Of a stretch of DNA of 64,000 nucleotides, positions 57,941 through 64,000 are shown piece by piece. How positions within the stretch are numbered: position 1 is the stretch's first letter; each line of letters begins with the position of its first letter. The DNA is from Paguma larvata (taxonomy: Eukaryota > Chordata > Mammalia > Carnivora > Viverridae): positions 70,963,312 to 71,027,311 of the forward strand of contig CM057826.1 of NCBI GenBank assembly GCA_030068075.1, read 5' to 3'. The notes under the pieces were generated by a model, which was given only the letters and a program-made list of their open reading frames with translations, searched no databases and was not told the DNA's origin. A program made the position numbers and the translations under genes.

Positions 57941-60342
57941 GAAATGGTATGCTCTTTTTTGTTCTATTCTGCAGTCTTTCATAAAGTAAAGCAAAGAAAT
58001 TCAGCTACCAAAATTTGATGGTTACATTCCAAACTAAAGTTCAATTCCTCTGTGCTAATTCTGTTGTCAATTAATCATCTGCAATGACCAATTATAATTT
58101 AAAATAATATTCTAATAATATTCTAATGTGTCCTTTGGAAAAGGACTATTCTATGGAGATATTTGGTGGCCTTATTCAGGACAAATATTGCTTTCACCTC
58201 CCTCTTTATTCCGACTCACACCACCAGCTTAAATTTATAACTTAGTTTGCTAAAATAAATTTCTCTATAGCAAGGAGTTCCCCCAGAGTCTGATAGTCTT
58301 AGGTAAATGAGAAAAAAAAAAAAAAGGAGTTTAGAAGCATGCAAATTGAAGGACTTCATCATGGATGTTGGCAACTCACTTAAAATGCATCAAGTCCCTG
58401 AGGTCAATCTTGAAAGAAATGATGATGTGTTCAAAGTCAGTGTAACCAAGTCTGAGGTCATATTTTCATAAGGTAGTCAATTAAATATTCCAAGGTGTTC
58501 TTTTTTAAAGTTCATTGGAGAGAGTTCTTTTTAAAATGTTCAAATATTGAAAGTATTTTTGTCTTCTCCAACTTAGAGAGTTCAAGCTAAAACATATTCG
58601 TTATTTTTATTTCTATATTGGATTAAGCCTATAAATTCATTTTGAATCATCTTCTAGAATATATGTATGCACAGATTGTGCAGTAAATTTTATGTATATA
58701 ATTCCTAGGCCTATGAGTGTGGTGGTAAAAACTTATACCATTATAGATGCAATACATGTGAATTAATGTATTAGATATAAAAATAGTAAGATAGCTCACT
58801 CTAGGTCAATTTTTTTTCAAAAATATTCTTTAGCAGAATATTAATATTTAAGATGATGTTTATCAAAGAAATAATAAAATTTTATGAGGATCTTCAAAAT
58901 GTAAAAGCTAATTATTCTTTTTACTTTCAAGATATTATAGAAATAAAAATTTAAAACATTTTAATTGAGTAAGATTTTACAGCAAAATGTGCTTTTGAAT
59001 ATTTTTGTGGGCATTATAGGAAAAATATCTATTTTCTTTTGTCACTTGCTATGAAAATCTCAATACAATAAGAACCAAAATTATTTTAAAATGATAATTG
59101 GTCATTACAGATGGTAACGCAAGAATTAGAACAATATTTTGGATGTACAAGAAAAGGGCTGGTTCTCAGGTAAAGAATAAATATACTGAATGAATAAAAA
59201 TTGAAGGCACAGTCATTTTGATGATTTACAAATTTTTTTGTAAAAATGTTTTTGAGAATCTACAAATAAGTTATTGAATTGGTTTATTACTACTTTTTAT
59301 AACAGAAGTTAAGTTGTCAGAAAATCACAACAATGATTAAAATATAGTTTAACTGCTTATAGAGGAAACAGAGTGAAGCACTAGATACCATACATTACAG
59401 AAATAAATTACATGATATATTTTTAATATTTTACTTGCAACTCACACTAAGGATAGTGTAATAAAGTGTGTTTATTTCATAAAATAAAACAATTAATATT
59501 TACAAATTACTAAGGCTTAAAAAGTAATAAAATAATTAATATTTACAAATTAACTACTAACGCTGGGATGCCCTGTCTTCACTCAGTCATGGGAGAATAT
59601 TCATGTCACGGTTGTGGAATGAACAAGAATCCTTTCATATTCATTCTTTGGATCTTTTCCTTTTGAAAGCTAAAACAGGAAAATGCAATTTAAAGAATAA
59701 GATAGTGCTCAATAAATTTTAGCTATGCTATTCCAAAGTATATAAGTGTGGGTTAAAAACACTTGCCCATCTCTTTTTCATCTCCATATATTGTTTTACT
59801 TAATGTACAATTCACTAACTTGAGAAAAACTCTTTAAATGGAGAAATACAAATGGTAAATTACACAAAATGATTTTTAAACCGTTAGGTCTCTTTTTCTC
59901 CCACATTTAAAATAAGCTTTCCATTACTAAAATCACAGTGATTTTTCTTTTTTACATTTTATTTATTGTATTAGCCATTAAATTTCATAAGTCCAAGTGT
60001 TAAAAATGATAAAATGAAGGTATAACAACGTGTAATCTTTGTACCATTCAAAAATGTATTTAATAGAATTTCAAGTCATCTATAAACTATCAAACATAAA
60101 ACTAAAGCTTTTTTTCCCCCCCTAAAAGTTAGCATAACGGCATTCTAGATATCTAGGGATTGCAGGGTCAAAGAACAGAAAGTACTCTTCTTCTTCCGCA
60201 TCAAAACACTATTCTCTGACCTCTGAGACCGAGTAGGACCTGAAGCATTCTGCAGCTACCCCTGAGTTAGTCCATTGTGCTTTTGGCTTTTCATTTTTTT
60301 CCAACCTAACTGAATTGATGTTTACTTACAAGCTGTTGTGGG
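57941..60342. other. AT-rich unique sequence, no gene seen
   Basis: Contains an A run at 58312-58325 and a 19-base direct repeat at 59491/59534. No gene or recognised family. Confidence 0.4.
59491..59552 (+). repeat. short direct duplication
   Basis: AATTAATATTTACAAATTA occurs at 59491-59509 and again at 59534-59552, 43 bases apart, with AATAAAA-type sequence before both. Confidence 0.8.
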
Positions 60343-60600
60343 TTTTTTTTTTTTTTTTTTTTTTTTCTATATATCTGACTTTTGACTGACAGCAAGTTTA
60401 TTCAGTATCTGAACTTGAATAGCACTGAACGCTTCAGATACTCTTTTCTCTTGCCAGGTCTCTTCTTGGAAGAAGACAAGAATCTGTGAGTGTTGATTCT
60501 GAGGAAAATGCTTTCTATGCACATGTGATTTTTACTCATTGAAATGCATGACAAATGTTGAATAAATAATATCTTCAGATACAATGTGTGCATTTGTTCA
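60343..60600 (-). other. candidate processed retrocopy of unknown mRNA 3' end
   Basis: A run of 24 T (60343-60366) is followed at 60397-60402 by TTTATT, on the minus strand the poly(A) signal AATAAA about 30 bases before an A tail. The adjoining sequence is not a repeat I recognise. This arrangement fits a retrocopied mRNA end on the minus strand; the right boundary and any duplication were not found. The 63-codon frame at 60402-60593 has no recognised domain. Confidence 0.25.
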
Positions 60601-61030
60601 ATGTATACAACACTCCGAAACCTCTAATATCGTTATGGTTCTTGAGCATGTTTATATACAAATGAAGCATACTCGGTCAATCTCGGAAAACTGTTTATTT
60701 AACCTGAAAAGCTTGACTGCAGCCAATAAAAGCAAGATAATTCGCAATAAATACTGAATCTCCATTCTGACACTTCTATTGATTCTACAGTATTAAACTT
60801 TCCTTTTTCATTCTACTTTTTAAAGTAGAGTTATAGAAAGGCTTGAACAGTAAAAATTCCCTACAGACAATAGCTCTAAAATAGCCACCATACAGTAAAC
60901 AGTCAGGAAGTTTAAGCATACTTCCCTATAGCACAGGTAAGTCAGCAAGTAGAAGATTAACATTTAATGTGACAGATCCCTATCTGTTTTCTGTGCTTTA
61001 AGGCAATGGTACTTTAAGTTGGGATTTTTT
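60601..61030. other. possible conserved non-coding block
   Basis: Repeat-free sequence with retained CpGs in an AT-rich setting (near 60616, 60631, 60673, 60683, 60742) and TTTATTTAACCTGAAAAGCT near 60693. No open frame. Inference from texture. Confidence 0.22.
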
Positions 61031-61452
61031 TTTCATTGCATTTTATGCAGAAATATCTCTGGAATTCACATATTTTAACATGAAGTGAAAGCGGTAACCT
61101 AGGTTAAAATGAATCTTTCTGCCAACTTTATGCAATTCTTAGAGCACACAGCATTGTGAATATTCACAAAGAACATTTTGCATGCAGCATTCAACAAACT
61201 TATTCAAGGAAAGAATACTTTTATAAAGAAGAATCAGTGGAGATTATTATTCACTTGAACACAGACAGTGGACTAAGGAATGGTACAAAAAGATTTCACA
61301 TTAGTCTTCATATCCTTTATGTGTCTCACTTGTGAATTTTACCATTCTTTCTCTAAGTTTCAACTACTTGACTAGCATCGTGGGGACTTTATGAGTAAAT
61401 GGGTCTCTGAGATGTCATCCTTATATTTTTCTTTTATGACTTGTAAGTAGTG
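61031..61452. other. unique sequence, no gene seen
   Basis: No feature recognised. Confidence 0.4.
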
Positions 61453-61698
61453 TCTCATATTTTTAAATTTTTTAATGTTTATTTTTGAGAGAGAGATAGA
61501 GACACACACACAGCACCGGCAGGGGAGGGGCAGAGAGAGAGGGAGACACAGAATCCGAAGCAGGTTTCAGGCTCTGAGCTGTCAGCACAGAGCCCAGTGC
61601 AGGGCTTGAACTCATGAGCTGTGAGATCGTGACCTGAGCTGGCCGGAAGCTTAACTGACTGAGCCACCCAGGCGGTCCATATCCCATATTTTTGAATG
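61453..61698 (-). mobile_element. carnivore tRNA-Lys SINE, minus strand, with duplication
   Basis: Minus-strand SINE between TCTCATATTTTTAAAT (61453-61468) and TCCCATATTTTTGAAT (61683-61698), 14 of 16 bases identical. Tail AATGTTTATTTTTGAGAGAG, GAGCTGTCAGCACAGAGCCC, and head complement CTGAGCCACCCAGGCGGTCC are all clear. The two minus-strand frames here are translated SINE. Confidence 0.95.
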
Positions 61699-61730
61699 AA
61701 TGATTGGAAAGTACAGTGTGTAAACACTCC

Positions 61731-62121
61731 TGTTATGGACTGAAATGTGTCCGCCAGAGCCCACATGTTGAAACCCTAACTTCCAAAGTAACTATATTTG
61801 GACATAGAACCATTAAAGACATAATTAAGGTTAAATTAGGTCATAAGGGTGGAGTCCTAGTCCAAAAGTCCTTATAAGAAGAGCAAGAGATGCCAGAAGG
61901 TGCACAGAGAAAAACCCTGGGAGCGCGCAGCCGTAGGTGATTACCTACAAGCCGTAGGTGATTACCTACAAGCCGTAGGTGATTACCTACAAGAGGCTTC
62001 ACAAGAAACCAACCCTGCCAGCTGGACTTCTGGCCTCCGGAACTGTGAGAAAACAAATGTCTGTTGTTTAAGCCCTGGATTTGGTCGTATTTTGTTATGG
62101 CAGCCGTAGGAGGCTAATACA
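61731..62121 (+). mobile_element. solo LTR, MaLR (MLT1-like), 391 bp
   Basis: Starts TGTTATGGACTGAAATGTGT and ends GGCTAATACA, with the MaLR order in between: CCCACATGTTGAAACCCTAA, GGTTAAATTAGGTCATAAGG, AGTCCTTATAAGAAGAG, CTGGACTTCTGGCCTCCGGA, ACTGTGAGAAAACAAATGTC, TCGTATTTTGTTATGGCAGC. ACTCC (61726-61730) and ATTCC (62122-62126) form a 5-bp duplication with one change, the length typical of ERVL/MaLR elements. The usual AATAAA reads AACAAA. A 21-bp triplication has grown inside. No internal region is present. Confidence 0.85.
61929..61991 (+). repeat. three perfect 21-bp tandem units inside the LTR
   Basis: AGCCGTAGGTGATTACCTAC plus A is present three times without change (61929-61949, 61950-61970, 61971-61991). 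Each unit contains the inverted repeat GTAGGT-GATT-ACCTAC. The predicted plus and minus frames show seven-residue repeats only because 21 is divisible by three. Confidence 0.97.
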
Positions 62122-62126
62122 ATTCC

Positions 62127-64000
62127 CAAAGTGAACTTAAAGTATACATAAACATTTTTGTTTCACTGAGTTTGTTTTTAACATTTCCCTATAATTGTTA
62201 ATTTCATTTATTGAATTAGACTAAATGCTAGAGAGCTGTGTCCAAGCAATACAGAAATTAAGATGACTTCTTAAATAAGAGATGAAATTTTATTTACTAG
62301 ATTTTTTCTTTAATTTTCTAATGACGTCCGTTTCAAAAATCTCAGAGGTAGTAAAACTGTGTTTTCTTCCTACGTACAAAACAGTTGCTACTTACATAGC
62401 AATTGGCACTGTTCTAAAACATCCTGAAAAGAAAATAAAAATCCTCTACTCAATACTTTTTCTATTTCACTAAAATCTTTAATCTAAACCCGTTCTGATA
62501 AATTTTACATAATTACTTCATTCAGTTTTTGGTAAAGATAGTGAAAAATGGTTCACTAAATTGCATTAAGTTAATCAGCTCTCACCAGATGAAACATCTC
62601 GACAAATGCAAAGCATTGTAATTCTACCTATATACTTCTGTTGCAACTGTTAATGGCCGAAGACTTGGCGGGTGGGGAAGAGAATCCATTTCGAATTGAA
62701 TTATTTCCAAAGTAACGGTGGTAGTTTTTGTATTGATAAATACTGACTATATAAAATGTTTGACAGTATGTTAAATAGTATAGCAATATTTTCCATTTTT
62801 TATTTTAGTTATTTACAATATTCTTTATTGAATTTACATATGAGAATAGGTTAGTACTCAAAACTACACAGACACTGTTATTTTAGATTTTAAATATGAG
62901 GAAGGCAATTTATTAACATAAGTCAAGAGAGCAAGTTTCCAATGTTCAGATCAGAGATGGGGTAAGAGTGAGGCCTCCCTGATATTTAGAGTAAAGTCAC
63001 AAAGTAAGAAGGAGCAAGACACCTGAGGAGACAAGAAAGCTGAGAGAAATATCGCATTTGAAATCCTAACATGGGGAACAAGTGGCTCTGTATGAGAAAC
63101 AGAAAAGAGGTCAAAAGAGCAGGCCAGCAAGGGACAAAGCTGAAGAAGCTTAAGACAAAGCAAGAAGAAAGGCCTCAATATGTGGCTCAAAGTCCTCAGA
63201 AAGAGCTTGGATATTAATGAGAGTACAGAGAGAGGCAAATTTTAAAGACCACATCATTGCTAGGGGTTGGAGGATGGGGAATCTTTTCTCTCAGAATTTA
63301 ACAGTCTGAATGTCAATAAAAAAAATAAAAGGCAAATAAAGAATTTCTATTAGATCTCCTAATATTTTTATTAACAACTGAGATGATTAGAACTCCTATA
63401 ATTTCACTTTGGTTGTTACCTGTCGATTGTCCATAAGATAAAAGGAAGAAAGAGGAGGAGGGTGAGGGGAGGAAAGAAGGGAAAATAAATGATGCATTAT
63501 AGTGTGTTTCGTAAGGTAACCCAACATACAGCATTAAAACCAGAGATGATCCTACACTTTTTATGGATTCCATGCTAGTAAAAACAGCTTCTTGCTCTAC
63601 AGCTTCCATAGTATAAAGGATCTCTCTAAAATAAATTGCAATTTCCCTGGGAGAGAAAAAGAAGTCCTAATGCATGTTCACTGTAGCTTAACATAAAGCT
63701 CACCATCTGGTGCTTGCTTGTTATTTGGCAATGATCTATAATGACATATTATAACAGATTTTATCTTTTAATTACTAAGTAGCAAAAGTGATTCCACTCT
63801 CAAATTCAACAGACCAAAATAAAACAGTTACAGTAATAGGAAAAGTGTTCCTTAAGACTGAAAAATTACTTTAGAATTCAAAAGTCTGTTTTGTACAATA
63901 TTACTATTACTCATCGATATAGAAATTTATAGCAGAGGTTTAGAATGTTTCTTACTGCCTGCATTTTCGTGTTTTTTTTAATTTGTAGATGCTTTTCTGG
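62127..64000. other. unique sequence, no gene seen
   Basis: No gene or recognised repeat. A GA-rich patch lies at about 63440-63485. The minus-strand frames at 62951-63238 and 63313-63609 (95 and 98 codons) have no recognised domain, no similarity I know and no exon boundaries, so they are not called. Confidence 0.4.

Noticed and set aside
58200..58326. Retrocopied mRNA end at the A run 58312-58325
   Set aside because: The nearest AATAAA is about 70 bases upstream, too far for a normal cleavage distance, and no duplication was found.
61841..62109. Repeat protein with seven-residue units on either strand
   Set aside because: Produced by a 21-bp triplication inside a solo LTR; no start context, no family.
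62951..63609. 95- and 98-codon minus-strand frames as possible exons
   Set aside because: No domain, low-complexity hydrophobic/Ser-rich composition, no plausible splice boundaries; consistent with chance.

Overview
The window is a stretch of carnivore nuclear DNA, most likely from a cat-family (feliform) genome. The clearest evidence is at least fifteen copies of a tRNA-Lys-derived carnivore SINE whose head reads as GGGGCGCCTGGGTGGCTCAG and whose body closes with a CT-rich run and an AATAAA tail, the form typical of felids rather than dogs. The window is AT-rich, intergenic or deep-intronic sequence. I found no exon, no tRNA, rRNA or other RNA gene, no CpG island and no CRISPR array. The only long open reading frame (707 codons) is the C-terminal part of LINE-1 ORF2.

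Layout: 1-3.5 kb is single-copy sequence with one possible conserved non-coding block and a CA microsatellite. At 3.5-5.9 kb there is a young, 5'-truncated L1 on the minus strand with a 16-bp perfect target-site duplication and a still-open ORF2. At 6.7-7.6 kb is an older L1 with a 5' inversion (twin priming). From 7.6 to 15.4 kb the sequence is mostly unique with MIR relics. At 15.4-16.0 kb lie two or three SINEs. At 16.6-19.4 kb a minus-strand L1 is split by a 959-bp class-II-type solo LTR. From 19.4 to 32 kb there are an L2, microsatellites, several SINEs, a MIR, an ancient L1 endonuclease-domain relic and an L1 3' end. From 32 to 45 kb there is mostly unique sequence with SINEs, a MaLR-like LTR, a MIR and an L2. 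At 45.7-55.8 kb is a nested composite: an ancient HAL1/L1M-like element split by a near-full-length but decayed L1, each of which carries later SINEs. From 55.8 to 64 kb there are SINEs, a hAT-Charlie-type DNA transposon relic, a MaLR (MLT1-like) solo LTR containing a 21-bp triplicated hairpin, and unique sequence.

No genes cooperate here. The biology is that of mobile-element accumulation: insertion, truncation, inversion, nesting, LTR-LTR recombination and microsatellite growth at fixed positions inside L1 copies. I did not find a new coding system. The points most worth checking are the recent L1 with its apparent short 3' transduction, the solo LTR with a duplicated 5' end, repeated microsatellite birth at one L1 position, and a few CpG-retaining blocks that may be conserved regulatory sequence. 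Family names are from recognition by eye, not from a database search.
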